A DNA stretch of 64,000 bases. It comes from Prochlorococcus sp. MIT 0603 (GTDB taxonomy: Bacteria; Cyanobacteriota; Cyanobacteriia; PCC-6307; Cyanobiaceae). The notes under the pieces were generated by a model. It worked only from the letters and a program-made list of their open reading frames with translations, had not been told where the DNA came from and did no database searches. Shown here one piece after another: positions 9,153-17,612 of the stretch; positions within the stretch are counted from its first letter, which is position 1; each line of letters opens with the position of its first letter. Location of the stretch: assembly GCF_000760215.1 (NCBI RefSeq), contig NZ_JNAW01000004.1, positions 62,001 to 126,000 of the forward strand, in the 5' to 3' direction. Both the position numbers and the translations under genes were made by a program.

Positions 9153-10100
9153 CTATTTCTTTTTACTCAAAAGTTCTTTCCCTTTACTTATGTCAACTAC
9201 ATCTCCAATAAGTTCTTCACTCACTTGCCATAGCTCTTCTCTTTCATTGCTATTTAAAGCTAATGGTGCTATACGACAAAGCTTCGGATAACCTCTGAAA
9301 TTGAACCTAGGTCCATATTGCTCTCCAGTTTTTGCAGTTGGTTCAGTTGCGGCAAGAAGTTGAGGGAGAGCTCCCATCCGAGAACTCTGAAACATCGGAT
9401 CCATTAATTTATAGGCTAAGGCCTCTTGCCAAGATCCATTGAGTTTTACTGATGTAGATTGCAAGTTCGTTCTAGCTAAGCCCGGATGGGCAGACAACGA
9501 GGCAATATCTAAATTTGATTGCTGTAATCTATTACTCAGCTCTAAAGCAAACATAACATTCGCAAGCTTGCTTTGAGAGTACGAAGACCATCGATCATAT
9601 TCTCCCCTTCCTTGAAGATCATCCAACTTAATTTTGCCCATATATTGAGCTCCAGAAGAAACAGTTACAACACGTCCCCCTTGCTGTTTAGCAATTAGTG
9701 GCAGCAACTTAAGAGTCAAAGCCATATGACTAAGATGATTGACTGCAAATTGGAGTTCAATCCCTTGTTTGCTATATGTTTCAGGAGGAGCCATTACACC
9801 AGCATTATTAATCAAAAGATCTAATTTTTTATATTTGACAGCAATTTTATCTAGTGCTTTATTTACTTTTTCTAAGTCAGCAAGATCTATCTCTAGTACA
9901 TCAATTTTCCCACAATTAGTTTCATCAAGAAGTTTCTGTCGTGATCTCTCTGCTTTCTCTAATGTTCGACAAGCAAGGATTACAGTTGCACCCTTTTCAA
10001 GTAAAGCTTGTGATGTATCGAAGCCTAAACCACTATTTGCACCAGTTACAAAAGCTGTTCGGCCTTCTTGACTAGGAATTGAATTGATAGACCAAGCCAT
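9153..10100 (-). CDS. Short-chain dehydrogenase/reductase (SDR)
   Basis: A classical NAD(P)-dependent SDR of about 315 residues. Visible are the cofactor motif TGANSGLG (residues 19-26), an arginine after the second strand (ACRTLEKAER) suggesting NADPH, NNAGVM, and the catalytic YSQSK (Tyr-x3-Lys) with the upstream serine in TVSSGAQY. It is closest in layout to the protochlorophyllide-reductase/retinol-dehydrogenase-like branch, but the substrate is unknown and it should not be called Por. Minus strand, with small genes upstream. Confidence 0.87.
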   Translation of the reverse strand: MAWSINSIPSQEGRTAFVTGANSGLGFDTSQALLEKGATVILACRTLEKAERSRQKLLDETNCGKIDVLEIDLADLEKVNKALDKIAVKYKKLDLLINNAGVMAPPETYSKQGIELQFAVNHLSHMALTLKLLPLIAKQQGGRVVTVSSGAQYMGKIKLDDLQGRGEYDRWSSYSQSKLANVMFALELSNRLQQSNLDIASLSAHPGLARTNLQSTSVKLNGSWQEALAYKLMDPMFQSSRMGALPQLLAATEPTAKTGEQYGPRFNFRGYPKLCRIAPLALNSNEREELWQVSEELIGDVVDISKGKELLSKKK

Positions 10101-10131
10101 TTAATTTTCGTTAAAAGTATGAATATTAAAG

Positions 10132-10233
10132 TTATTCATTATCTAAACATGAAACAAGAAGATAAAAAGTTGAAGCGTTAACTGCAGTGAGCAATGCAAG
10201 CGCAGCTAGTACAGCAATTAATAAGCATTTCAT
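10132..10233 (-). CDS. Tiny hydrophobic protein, 33 residues
   Basis: Not recognised. The ATG at 10233 overlaps the TGA of the upstream 54-residue gene as ATGA, which argues for translational coupling and against a longer version starting upstream in another phase. The product (MKCLLIAVLAALALLTAVNA...) is one signal-like hydrophobic helix with a short tail ending SCLDNE, so it may be exported or membrane-bound. A decayed copy of this two-gene junction is seen at 9060-9063. Confidence 0.45.
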   Translation of the reverse strand: MKCLLIAVLAALALLTAVNASTFYLLVSCLDNE

Positions 10234-10394
10234 GAATAATAACGATCTGCCATTTCTTGCAGCATCTTGTGGATGTGTTCGTTTTGAGCGTTGGTTTGTT
10301 CTTTTAGTTTCTCGCATGCACCTTTAACTTGCATCCATACCGCTTCCATCACCTCACGTTCTTCTGCAGTTGGTTTCCACTTAGAAGTTTCCAT
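10230..10394 (-). CDS. Small charged helical protein, 54 residues
   Basis: Not recognised. The frame begins METSKWKPTAEEREVMEAV and continues as an amphipathic, Lys/Glu-rich helix (CEKLKEQTNAQNEHIHKML) to a stop at 10230. Composition is protein-like and the stop overlaps the start of the next small gene. It is probably cytoplasmic. Confidence 0.5.
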   Translation of the reverse strand: METSKWKPTAEEREVMEAVWMQVKGACEKLKEQTNAQNEHIHKMLQEMADRYYS

Positions 10395-10534
10395 ATGAGA
10401 GGATCGCTTAATGGATAACTATTGGTCTAACAAGGTCAGATTTCCTCATAATGAGATCGACGATTCCGTATTGCTGTAAAGCAGAAAATTTCATTAATTC
10501 AGCTTTGAATTTTTGATCTTTATTAGCAAAGTAA

Positions 10535-10813
10535 CTAATCAGCAGTCCAAACTGACTGATCAAAGCTGGTCATATCAACATTATGAGTAGCGATCCAATC
10601 ACCATTAGCTGCAAGGAACTTATCTAAATCCCCTTCCTGATGCTGATGAATAACAATCACCTCCTGAGGGTCTTCTTTATTAACACCTCTATATAACGGG
10701 TTGATGCCATGCTCTGCATGCCTTCTATTCGCTTCATCACTGTCAAAAATGGCTGACCATTCAGAAAAAGTTCCATTGAGTTTGAAGGTTACGACAGTGG
10801 TTTCCAATGACAT
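10535..10813 (-). CDS. DUF3764 family protein
   Basis: The product matches the small picocyanobacterial DUF3764 family from memory: METTV-like start (MSLETTVVTFKLNGTFSEW), FDSDEANRRHAEHGINPLYRGV, then EVIVIHQ, and a C-terminal FLAANGDWIATHNVDMTSFD. The start at 10813 is preferred because residues upstream of it in the longer frame (to 10903) do not fit the family. A dimeric alpha-beta barrel-like small protein is likely; function unknown. Confidence 0.65.
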   Translation of the reverse strand: MSLETTVVTFKLNGTFSEWSAIFDSDEANRRHAEHGINPLYRGVNKEDPQEVIVIHQHQEGDLDKFLAANGDWIATHNVDMTSFDQSVWTAD

Positions 10814-11016
10814 CAAAAAAGTGCAATTGAAGTTAGCGTGACAGACTTTGAAGAATATTTCTGTGCCAGCGAACATCTCTTCAGGCTCCCCTGACAAAAG
10901 CATTTCTCAAAACTAATAGCAATAAGTTCAGGATAAGAAAAACAAGACAAGGAGGCTTCCTGCACAGGTTCCTTCAAATAGTATTAACACACTACAATTC
11001 ACCCAAATCAAATGAT

Positions 11017-11114
11017 ATGACAGGCATTAACTATTCACTAATAAAAAGTGAGCCTGATTTCATACCAAGGGATTAGAAGGGATTCGAAAATCCTGTTCAA
11101 ACTCTCTTCAAACT
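11017..11114 (+). repeat. EVE-gene head copy, with paired 11-mers
   Basis: A partial copy of the 5' end of the EVE-domain gene at 42011. The ATG at 11017 opens MTGINYSLIKSEPDFIPRD and stops at 11074-11076; compare NYWLMKSEP of the intact gene. The right arm ATACCAAGGGATT matches the 22.1 kb copy, while the left arm is eroded. It is followed by the tandem 11-mers TGTTCAAACTC and TCTTCAAACTT. It lies between the DUF3764 gene and murA and looks non-functional as a gene. Confidence 0.75.
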
Positions 11115-11125
11115 TTTAGCCAAAC

Positions 11126-12472
11126 TCATTCAAGGTTGGTTAGAGAATTAGAATGAATTCTGGAAATATTTGCTCCAACTGCATTGAGCTTTTCCGCGAA
11201 ATCTTCATAACCTCTATCGAGGTGCATCAAACCATGGATAACGCTTGTTCCATTTGCAGCAAGGCTTGCCAAGACCATTGCAGCACAAGATCTTAAGTCC
11301 CCTCCCGTAATAGAAGTTGCCTTTAAATTGTTGCTACCAATAACAAAGGCAGTATTGCCTTCTAGGAGAATCTTTGCTCCCATTCTCTGTAATTCACCAA
11401 CATGCTGCATTCTATTTTCAAAAACAGTTTCTTGGATTTTTGATCTTCCGTTAACCGTAGTCATCAGAGACATAAAGGGAGCTTGTAGATCCGTGGGGAA
11501 TCCTGGGAATGGACTTGTTATTAGATCGACTGCTTGAAGATTTTTTCTTGAAATGATGCTTAGAGTTTCACCTGAGTATTCGATTAAACAGCCACATTCT
11601 TGTAGCTTTAAAATGACTGCTCCTAAGTGCTCTGGAATAACGGGAGAAATAGTTAAAGAAGAACGTGTAATCGCAGCTGCGACAAGAAATGTGCCAGCCT
11701 CAATACGATCTGGCATGACCGTATAGCTACACCCATTGAGATGATCAACTCCTTCAATAGTGATCTGAGAAGTTCCTGCACCTTGAATCTTGGCACCCAT
11801 CTTGTTCAACATAGTTACGAGATCATTAATCTCAGGTTCTTGTGCGGCGTTCTCGAGAATTGTCGTTCCCTGAGCAAGAGTCGCTGCCATCAAAATAGTT
11901 GCAGTTGCTCCAACACTTTTACAATTGAATTTGACAAGTGCACCGGTTAATCGTTTTCGAGGACTAATCACCTTTGCAGCAACATAATCATTCTCAATTT
12001 CCACTCTTGCTCCTAAGGCTCTCAATCCTTGGATATGCTCATCAATAGGTCTTGCACCTATTCTGCAACCACCAGGCAATGGAATTTTGACTTCTCCAAA
12101 TCTCGCAAGGAGAGGACCTATACAGAAGAAACTTGCTCTAAGCGAATGAAAAGCTTCGCAAGACAAATCATTTGAGGGAAGACTTAGTCGACTGGTCATT
12201 AGCTCTAATTGATTCTTATTGCGTCTCAGCTCTACACCCATAGAGACTAATAGCTTAGACATCGCACCAACATCAGCAAGTAGAGGGACATTAGAGAGAG
12301 AAACAGACCTATCTACAAGTAACGCTGCAGCCATAAGGAGCAACGCAGAATTCTTTGCACCACTAACTCTTATATGACCAGATAAGCTTTGACTTCCTAG
12401 AACTTGCAAGCACTTACTAGATAGATGATCTTGATCGAGAGTCAAATTATTTTCAGTTTTAGGAATACTCAT
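11126..12472 (-). CDS. murA: UDP-N-acetylglucosamine 1-carboxyvinyltransferase
   Basis: MurA transfers enolpyruvate from PEP to UDP-GlcNAc, the first committed step of peptidoglycan synthesis, in the cytoplasm. The sequence shows [15 protein letters not shown] near the N-terminus, the active-site loop [13 protein letters not shown] with the PEP-reactive cysteine (the fosfomycin target), [17 protein letters not shown], and the late [12 protein letters not shown]. Its 448 residues are slightly long because of a roughly 25-residue N-terminal extension. Two small hypothetical genes lie directly upstream on the same strand (11-base gap), so they may be cotranscribed. Confidence 0.93.
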   Translation of the reverse strand: MSIPKTENNLTLDQDHLSSKCLQVLGSQSLSGHIRVSGAKNSALLLMAAALLVDRSVSLSNVPLLADVGAMSKLLVSMGVELRRNKNQLELMTSRLSLPSNDLSCEAFHSLRASFFCIGPLLARFGEVKIPLPGGCRIGARPIDEHIQGLRALGARVEIENDYVAAKVISPRKRLTGALVKFNCKSVGATATILMAATLAQGTTILENAAQEPEINDLVTMLNKMGAKIQGAGTSQITIEGVDHLNGCSYTVMPDRIEAGTFLVAAAITRSSLTISPVIPEHLGAVILKLQECGCLIEYSGETLSIISRKNLQAVDLITSPFPGFPTDLQAPFMSLMTTVNGRSKIQETVFENRMQHVGELQRMGAKILLEGNTAFVIGSNNLKATSITGGDLRSCAAMVLASLAANGTSVIHGLMHLDRGYEDFAEKLNAVGANISRIHSNSLTNLE

Positions 12473-12483
12473 ACAAAGGGAGG

Positions 12484-12747
12484 TTAAAAATAATTTTCTT
12501 GATTCAAGTTAGAGCAGTATCTTTTTTGGGAAGGCAGATCACCTGCTTCCCAACAGTCTGCAACTAAAGCAGCTTTAGTTGCAGCACAATCCTCGTGACT
12601 CGTGGTGGCTCTATAGCCAGAAGTTCCTAGATAGAGGCCAATGCGATATGGAGTAACACAGTTATTTGATACCTCTATTAATGGTTGTTCAATAAATGAA
12701 AAAGGCGCAAAGATGGAGAGCATTGCAATAAATGATTTACAGTTCAT
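12484..12747 (-). CDS. Small exported cysteine-rich protein, 87 residues
   Basis: Not recognised. It has a signal-like start ([18 protein letters not shown]) followed by a mature part with five cysteines ([33 protein letters not shown]). This suggests a disulfide-bonded periplasmic protein. It starts 2 bases after the 111-residue gene and ends 11 bases before murA, so the three probably form one transcript. The order need not mean a cell-wall role. Confidence 0.5.
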   Translation of the reverse strand: MNCKSFIAMLSIFAPFSFIEQPLIEVSNNCVTPYRIGLYLGTSGYRATTSHEDCAATKAALVADCWEAGDLPSQKRYCSNLNQENYF

Positions 12748-12749
12748 CC

Positions 12750-13085
12750 CTAAACTTCAGGACTCTTCAATAAAACAGATAAATCTTTAGGTGGAATCAC
12801 CTCGCGCAATTGACCATGAACTTTTTCACAACAAGTATCTCTTCTTAAGAAAGGCTCATCACTTCTAACTTCAATGGAACATTCCCTTTTACTTTTATCA
12901 CTCCAAGAAATTAAGACATTTACCTTGGATTTGTAATCATCATCTACGCTTTTACACTCTGCAAAGATTTGAGCAGGGGTACTGAATTCATTTGAAACAT
13001 CCAATCCAACATTCGCAAGCGCCTGGGTGAAACTGCTAAACAAGCAATCACCATCAACTTCAGATAGATATTGGAAAAAAGCCAT
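12750..13085 (-). CDS. Hypothetical protein, 111 residues
   Basis: Not recognised. A soluble protein without signal peptide: MAFFQYLSEVDGDCLFSSF at the start, a strand-rich middle (YKSKVNVLISWSDKSKRECSIEVRSDEPF), a CC pair (RRDTCCEKVHGQL) and a short tail. It reads like a conserved small picocyanobacterial protein. It is the first gene of the likely transcript leading into murA. Confidence 0.5.
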   Translation of the reverse strand: MAFFQYLSEVDGDCLFSSFTQALANVGLDVSNEFSTPAQIFAECKSVDDDYKSKVNVLISWSDKSKRECSIEVRSDEPFLRRDTCCEKVHGQLREVIPPKDLSVLLKSPEV

Positions 13086-13175
13086 AACACAAGCGAATAA
13101 ATCGCAGAAGATAGTGCCCCATCACCAGCCTGCTATCGCTTCAAGAGAGAAGCGCTTGCTTTAATAATATGCCTT

Positions 13176-13199
13176 AGTATACCCATCAATGGGTATACT
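13176..13199. repeat. Perfect 11-base inverted repeat
   Basis: AGTATACCCAT and ATGGGTATACT are separated by two bases. It sits in the divergent region between the minus-strand hypothetical gene and the response-regulator gene. A CCCCT-GAAAA-AGGGG hairpin lies just downstream at about 13215-13232. There is no T tract, so an operator or a bidirectional processing hairpin fits better than a terminator. Confidence 0.6.
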
Positions 13200-13313
13200 C
13201 TGTACTCATATACTATCACCCCTGAAAAAGGGGAGGAGTGGCGCTTAACATTTTCATAAGGGCTTGGCGGATTGTTCGATTGCTGTCTATTGTTTATTTA
13301 GTCTTCCTAAGCG

Positions 13314-13898
13314 TTGTTGAATGTATTAATTGTCGAAGATGATCTCATTCTCTTGGATTTTTTAAGCCAAGAGCTATCTAGTCAGATCAATCCCCTAGGG
13401 GGGGTAGTCAGAAAGGCTTCTTGCCTTTTTGATGCACGTAAATTAATTTCCCAAAGCTCTCCTGACTGGATTCTGGTCGACTTACTCCTTCCAGACGGAT
13501 CAGGTATTGAATTGGCGGAAGAGTTCGTTCAAATTAAATCCAACGCTAAAGTTTTAATACTTACTGCACAAGCTGATCAATATGCAATACCTGCAACTCT
13601 TTTGAAAAGCGTACATGCATTGATTAATAAGGCTGATGGTTTAGCACCATTAAGAGAGGCAGTTTGGGAGATATGTAGAGAATTTGACACCACTTTCCCT
13701 GACTTAAATAGTCTTACGCCAAGACAATTGGAATTTCTTCACCTTATTGGAGAAGGACTCGATACTGCGCAAATTGCCAAGAAATTAGATGTTAGTTTCT
13801 CTACCGCTCAGACACATAGACGACAAATTACACGAAAATTAGGAATTAAAGGTTCTGCCTTGGTAACGCTTTCAAGGAACCTACCTAAGGTTTCGTAA
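13314..13898 (+). CDS. Response regulator, NarL/LuxR type
   Basis: A two-component regulator with an N-terminal receiver (acidic EDD near residues 8-10, phospho-acceptor aspartate in WILVDLLLPDGSG, TA in LILTAQ, lysine in ALINKAD) and a C-terminal LuxR-type helix-turn-helix (LTPRQLEFLHLIGEGLDTAQIAKKL...AQTHRRQITRKLGI). The start is a TTG (13314 or 13317) because no ATG fits. Its TAA is one base from the ATG of the kinase gene, so the two form an operon. Targets unknown. Confidence 0.87.
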   Translation: MLNVLIVEDDLILLDFLSQELSSQINPLGGVVRKASCLFDARKLISQSSPDWILVDLLLPDGSGIELAEEFVQIKSNAKVLILTAQADQYAIPATLLKSVHALINKADGLAPLREAVWEICREFDTTFPDLNSLTPRQLEFLHLIGEGLDTAQIAKKLDVSFSTAQTHRRQITRKLGIKGSALVTLSRNLPKVS

Positions 13899-13899
13899 A

Positions 13900-15414
13900 A
13901 TGCTGATCAATTATAAATTGAAAAAATTTGTTGGTTTAATTTCTATTAATTTACTTGCAATATCAGGATATTTTTTACTTGCATTATTGGCTAAAGAAGC
14001 TTTTGCTTGGCAATCGACAGCTATAACCTTATGGCCAGCTTCTGGATTAGCTAATGCATTATTGATATCTCATGGTTGGATAGTCCTGCCTGGTTTAGCA
14101 ATTGGCAATTTTCTTGGAACAGCTTTTGATCCCAATGCAGGTTTTTCTTTTCAACCATTTATGCTACCGGTGGCTATTGCAGCTTCAGCCCAAGCAGGGT
14201 TTGTTCGATGGATGCTAATCCGCAAGAATCTTTTAAATGACCCTTTAACAAGAATTTCTAGACTAACAACCTTTCTCTTAATTATTGGGCCTTTAGGGAA
14301 TTGGCCAGCAGCAGCAACATTTTTGTTCTATCGAATTGCTAATTCAAGCAATTTGAAAATCACTAATTTTGCATTACTTGATTCAAGTTACGTTAATGGC
14401 GCGTTCTTCTGGTGGCTTGGAGACTCTCTTGGCTCCTTGCTGTTAGTGCCTTTGCTTCTTTTGCTATTGCCATTCAGAAGACCCATATGGCTAGAACGAC
14501 GAACTTATCTGCTTAGACCACTTTTAGCAATGATTGCATTGCTAATTACGGGATCATTCATAGAAAGAATCCTATTAGAGCGCATTGATATAACACCTCA
14601 AATGTTAGAGCCCCTTCAAGGCTTAAGACTTTTATCTACCTTTGCTTGGATTGTTGTTGCTCTTGGTGTTTTGGGATTGATTTTACAAATCTCTGGCAAA
14701 TATCTAGAGCAAGAAAAACTTTTGAGTCGCTCTCGATTAGCCGGAGATGCAGCAGGAGCAGTGATCCATGAAATTGGACAACCATTAATTCGATTAAGAT
14801 TAAGGCTTGAAAGAATTGTTACTTCCTTGGAAAAAAATATAAATGCACCGTCAGATTTTTCATCTTCTTATTCAGAACTGAAGAGTCAAGCGGAGCAAAG
14901 CCTAGATGAATTAAATTCTGTAGTTTTAAATACTCGATCCATTCAAGATTTAACTTTGGCAGGAATCAGGGATTCAAATTCAGCAGATTTAAAAGATGCG
15001 ATAGCAACATCATCTACACAACTGCGGCAAGAGTTAGATCGTTTAGATCAAGACTTAAATATCTCCATAGAAAATGAATTGCCTCAGGTGAGTGCTGGAC
15101 AGATTCAATTGCAAGCAGCTATTAGGAATCTCCTCTCCAATGCAATTAAAGCTGCTGGCGAGAATGGTGTCATTCGTATATATGTTAGATATTTCTCTAA
15201 CTATGTATACTGTGAGATTGAGGATTCAGGCAGTGGATTCGATCCTCTTTGTGTTCCTGATGGGAAGAAAAGGTTTAAGTCTCATTCAAATGGAATGGGT
15301 CTTGGCTTAATGATTGTCCGAAGAGTTATAGACGATAATGGCGGAAAGATTCAATTTACTAATTCACAAGAACTTGGAGGCGCAAAAGTAAAAATTTGGC
15401 TAAAACCAAATTAG
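13900..15414 (+). CDS. Sensor histidine kinase with MASE1-like membrane domain
   Basis: Partner of the preceding regulator. Residues 1 to about 255 are hydrophobic with about eight spans, and contain ITLWPASGLANALLI and LPGLAIGNFLGT, typical of the MASE1 integral-membrane sensor domain. A short linker leads to the phospho-acceptor segment GDAAGAVIHEIGQPLIRLRL (His about residue 287). The ATP-binding domain follows with the N box (RNLLSNAIKAAGENG), DSGSGFDP and GMGLGLMIVRRV. Full length at 504 residues. The signal sensed is unknown. Confidence 0.87.
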   Translation: MLINYKLKKFVGLISINLLAISGYFLLALLAKEAFAWQSTAITLWPASGLANALLISHGWIVLPGLAIGNFLGTAFDPNAGFSFQPFMLPVAIAASAQAGFVRWMLIRKNLLNDPLTRISRLTTFLLIIGPLGNWPAAATFLFYRIANSSNLKITNFALLDSSYVNGAFFWWLGDSLGSLLLVPLLLLLLPFRRPIWLERRTYLLRPLLAMIALLITGSFIERILLERIDITPQMLEPLQGLRLLSTFAWIVVALGVLGLILQISGKYLEQEKLLSRSRLAGDAAGAVIHEIGQPLIRLRLRLERIVTSLEKNINAPSDFSSSYSELKSQAEQSLDELNSVVLNTRSIQDLTLAGIRDSNSADLKDAIATSSTQLRQELDRLDQDLNISIENELPQVSAGQIQLQAAIRNLLSNAIKAAGENGVIRIYVRYFSNYVYCEIEDSGSGFDPLCVPDGKKRFKSHSNGMGLGLMIVRRVIDDNGGKIQFTNSQELGGAKVKIWLKPN

Positions 15415-15429
15415 ACGTAGGACTTCTTA

Positions 15430-15606
15430 ATGGAAAGCTATGCAGATATGATCGTAATGGTTTATCGAGATGAGTATTATAACCCTGAAACAGAGGACAA
15501 GGAGATTACAGAACTCATCACTTGCAAGCCTCGCAATGGTCTAGATGATACTGTGAAACTCCTATTTGAACCGCAGCACACAAGGTTCAGGCATTTGGCA
15601 GCTTAG
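15430..15606 (+). pseudogene. Orphan C-terminal fragment of DnaB-like helicase
   Basis: A 58-codon frame whose product (MESYADMIVMVYRDEYYNPE...) closely matches the last 55-60 residues of the intact DnaB-like protein at 28116-29039 (DADMVVMIYRDEYYN...). It ends the same way (TRFRHLAA versus TRFRNLAA). No helicase sequence is left of it, since the kinase gene ends at 15414. It cannot act as a helicase. Like the intact gene it is followed by the start of a DUF4116-like frame. Confidence 0.85.
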
Positions 15607-15610
15607 AAAA

Positions 15611-15712
15611 ATGGAAATCAACAAAGCCTCAGGTTGGGAAGTTGTCCTTGCAGCTGTTAAAAAATATCGTTTCAGTTACGATTTGCAAGATTCCACTCTT
15701 CATAGCGAATGA
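15611..15712 (+). pseudogene. Orphan head of DUF4116 repeat protein
   Basis: ATG five bases after the DnaB fragment stop encodes MEINKASGWEVVLAAVKKYR, matching the start of the DUF4116 gene at 29044 (MEINKNSSREEVLAAVQ). After about 20 codons similarity ends and the frame stops at 15710-15712, overlapping the next ATG as ATGA. Same gene order and spacing as at 29.04 kb, so this is the scar of a second helicase-DUF4116 pair. Confidence 0.75.
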
Positions 15713-15894
15713 ATCCCTTTCTAGCGCTTATCGTTCCTCTATTAATTCTTGGGTTCATCTACATTCTGATCATCAACAACAAAGGTCTTCCTACTTGGAT
15801 GGAACGACTATCTAATAACAGTGCGGCTATATGGACTTATGGAATCATTGCGATAACTGTTCTATCAATCCTGAAGTACTGGAGCAATAGTTAA
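15709..15894 (+). CDS. Small membrane protein, 61 residues
   Basis: Not recognised. Two hydrophobic segments (about residues 4-22, LALIVPLLILGFIYILII, and 41-56, IWTYGIIAITVLSIL) are joined by a polar loop (NNKGLPTWMERLSNNS), consistent with a hairpin membrane protein. Its ATG overlaps the stop of the DUF4116 remnant and its stop abuts the next ATG. Confidence 0.5.
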   Translation: MNPFLALIVPLLILGFIYILIINNKGLPTWMERLSNNSAAIWTYGIIAITVLSILKYWSNS

Positions 15895-16059
15895 ATGACT
15901 CTTAGTCATCATAGACAACACAAAATTTATATTGCTGCAACTATGGGATATGGTCTTGGTTCAGAAGATCCAGAAGAAGTTGCTTATTACGAAAAAGTCA
16001 AGGGAGCGATGAAAAAAGGTAGAGAAACGGGGAACATGGGAATAATAAGAACCGATTGA
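15895..16059 (+). CDS. Small hypothetical protein, 54 residues
   Basis: Not recognised. ATG directly follows the TAA of the membrane-protein gene. The product is soluble and basic at the ends (MTLSHHRQHKIY...GRETGNMGIIRTD) with an acidic middle (GSEDPEEVAYYEKV). It ends 4 bases before the nuclease gene, so translation coupling in a three-gene unit (15709-16921) is likely. Possibly an accessory of the nuclease; this is only positional. Confidence 0.45.
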   Translation: MTLSHHRQHKIYIAATMGYGLGSEDPEEVAYYEKVKGAMKKGRETGNMGIIRTD

Positions 16060-16063
16060 ATAA

Positions 16064-16921
16064 ATGATCGACCTCAAACGCAATGGTAAAAAAGAACCTG
16101 TAAAAGCAACTGGGGTACGTAGTAGAGAATCGTCTTCTTACACCCCTAATCAAAAAGAAGATTTCAAGATTAGTAGAGGTCGTTTCTCTAATTTCCTCAC
16201 CTGTCAAAGATGTTTCTATCTAGATCGAGTAATGGGTCTTGATCCTCCTGGGACTCCAGGTTGGACTCTGAATGAAACAACTGACTTACTACTAAAAAAA
16301 GAGTTTGATGAGTGCCGAGAAACCCATACAGCACACCGTTTATTTGCTCCTAATGGATTGAGTCATGTTATCCCATTTGATCACCCGGAAATGGATAACT
16401 GGAGGGACTCTCTTCACTATGGTTTGATGCTCAGATATAAAACCTCAAGTATTATTTTGACGGGAGGTGTTGATGATATTTGGCAGAATACAAACACTCA
16501 GCAATTGATAATTGTTGACTACAAATCTCAAGCAAAGAATGCTCGAGTGGATAAACAAGATTACTTAGATGATCCATACCATGAGGGATATAAAATCCAA
16601 ATGGACTTCTATGCCTACCTTTTATCGGGGATGGGTTTTGATGTTCATCCAACGTCTTACTTCTTAGTGTGCAATGCCAAGAGAGATGAAGATGGATTCC
16701 ATAAAACAATGAACTTTGACGAGTATCTAGTTCCTTACAAGTGGAATAGCAATTGGATAGAAAGCAAAGTTGATGAGATGATTACTCTGATGAACCAATA
16801 CGAAATCCCAGAAGCTAATGCATGCTGTAAGAACTGTGCATATTCAGATCAGTACGCAAAAGCAGTTCATCCAGAAGGACTTAAACGAGGTCAAAGTATT
16901 CAAAGAAGTTTATTTTATTGA
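16064..16921 (+). CDS. PD-(D/E)XK nuclease, Cas4/RecB-like with Fe-S cysteines
   Basis: A 285-residue nuclease-fold protein. The core motif is GGVDDIW followed by LIIVDYKSQAK (Asp and (D/E)xK metal ligands), and a later YKIQMDFYAYLL helix carries the family Q-x3-Y. One cysteine pair is near the N-terminus (FLTCQRCFYLDR) and a CCKNC cluster near the C-terminus (about residue 255), as in Cas4/AddB-type 4Fe-4S nucleases. No cas genes or CRISPR repeats are nearby, so a role in DNA repair or mobile-element biology is more likely. Exact substrate unknown. Confidence 0.8.
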   Translation: MIDLKRNGKKEPVKATGVRSRESSSYTPNQKEDFKISRGRFSNFLTCQRCFYLDRVMGLDPPGTPGWTLNETTDLLLKKEFDECRETHTAHRLFAPNGLSHVIPFDHPEMDNWRDSLHYGLMLRYKTSSIILTGGVDDIWQNTNTQQLIIVDYKSQAKNARVDKQDYLDDPYHEGYKIQMDFYAYLLSGMGFDVHPTSYFLVCNAKRDEDGFHKTMNFDEYLVPYKWNSNWIESKVDEMITLMNQYEIPEANACCKNCAYSDQYAKAVHPEGLKRGQSIQRSLFY

Positions 16922-17017
16922 TTTAAGAGATAATACAAATATCAAAAAATCACTTGACTGAGATCTCTCATACGCTTATTCAAACTTCCACTTCTAGCGC
17001 CACAGCACAGTCATACC

Positions 17018-17058
17018 ATACCAAAAAAGAAATTAATTACTGGCGAATAAACAGTTAG
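17018..17058 (+). repeat. Eroded EVE-gene head copy
   Basis: The frame ATA CCA AAA AAA GAA ATT AAT TAC TGG reads (M)PKKEINYWRINS and then stops. It matches the PKEINYW and KEINYWLMKS heads at 20.42 and 22.06 kb, with the start codon changed to ATA and the rest lost. Orientation is + as for all copies. Confidence 0.6.
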
Positions 17059-17158
17059 ATTTAAAATATAAACAAGGATTAGAAGCCATTAAAGAAATCC
17101 ATTCACACATTTTTCATAGGAAAGTTTTAGGCATAGCTCTGTCAATGAATGCTTAACA

Positions 17159-17581
17159 TTAATAATCTATCTTTGATTGTCTTATTCTCTTTAATTCACC
17201 TCGTTTCTTCTTTGACTCAACTCTCTTGTTTTGAGATGAACGTGTTGGAATCGTCTTCCTTCTCTTCTTTGGAGGTGACTTTAAGAGCTCTCGTATAATT
17301 GAAGCAAGTCTAGTTAAAGCTAATTGTCTATTTTGATATTGGGTTCTCTTATCCTGAACGGCTATGCAAATACAACCATTGATGAGTTTAATCTTATCTT
17401 GAGTTGACATTCTATGCTTCTGGTATGGAGTTAAAGTTCTTGATTCAGATATGTTAAAGACAATCTCAACGCGACTGTCTGTCTTATTTACGTTCTGTCC
17501 ACCTGCTCCTGATGATCTTGAGAATCGCCACTCTATTTCGTTAGCTGGTATTTCTAGTTTATAGTTAATCTTTAGATTCAT
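17159..17581 (-). CDS. arfB: Ribosome rescue hydrolase ArfB-like (YaeJ)
   Basis: ArfB hydrolyses peptidyl-tRNA on stalled ribosomes. At 140 residues it has the single RF-1-like domain: EIEWRFSRSSGAGGQNVNKTDSRVE with the catalytic GGQ (residues about 27-29). A basic C-terminal tail (KKRRKTIPTRSSQNKRV...KKKRGELKRIRQSK) would insert into the mRNA tunnel. It lacks the long N-terminal domains of a full release factor. Downstream of the DMT transporter gene with a 31-base gap on the same strand. Confidence 0.88.
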   Translation of the reverse strand: MNLKINYKLEIPANEIEWRFSRSSGAGGQNVNKTDSRVEIVFNISESRTLTPYQKHRMSTQDKIKLINGCICIAVQDKRTQYQNRQLALTRLASIIRELLKSPPKKRRKTIPTRSSQNKRVESKKKRGELKRIRQSKIDY

Positions 17582-17612
17582 TTTTCTTTTCTAATTTGCT
17601 ACTAACTAATTC

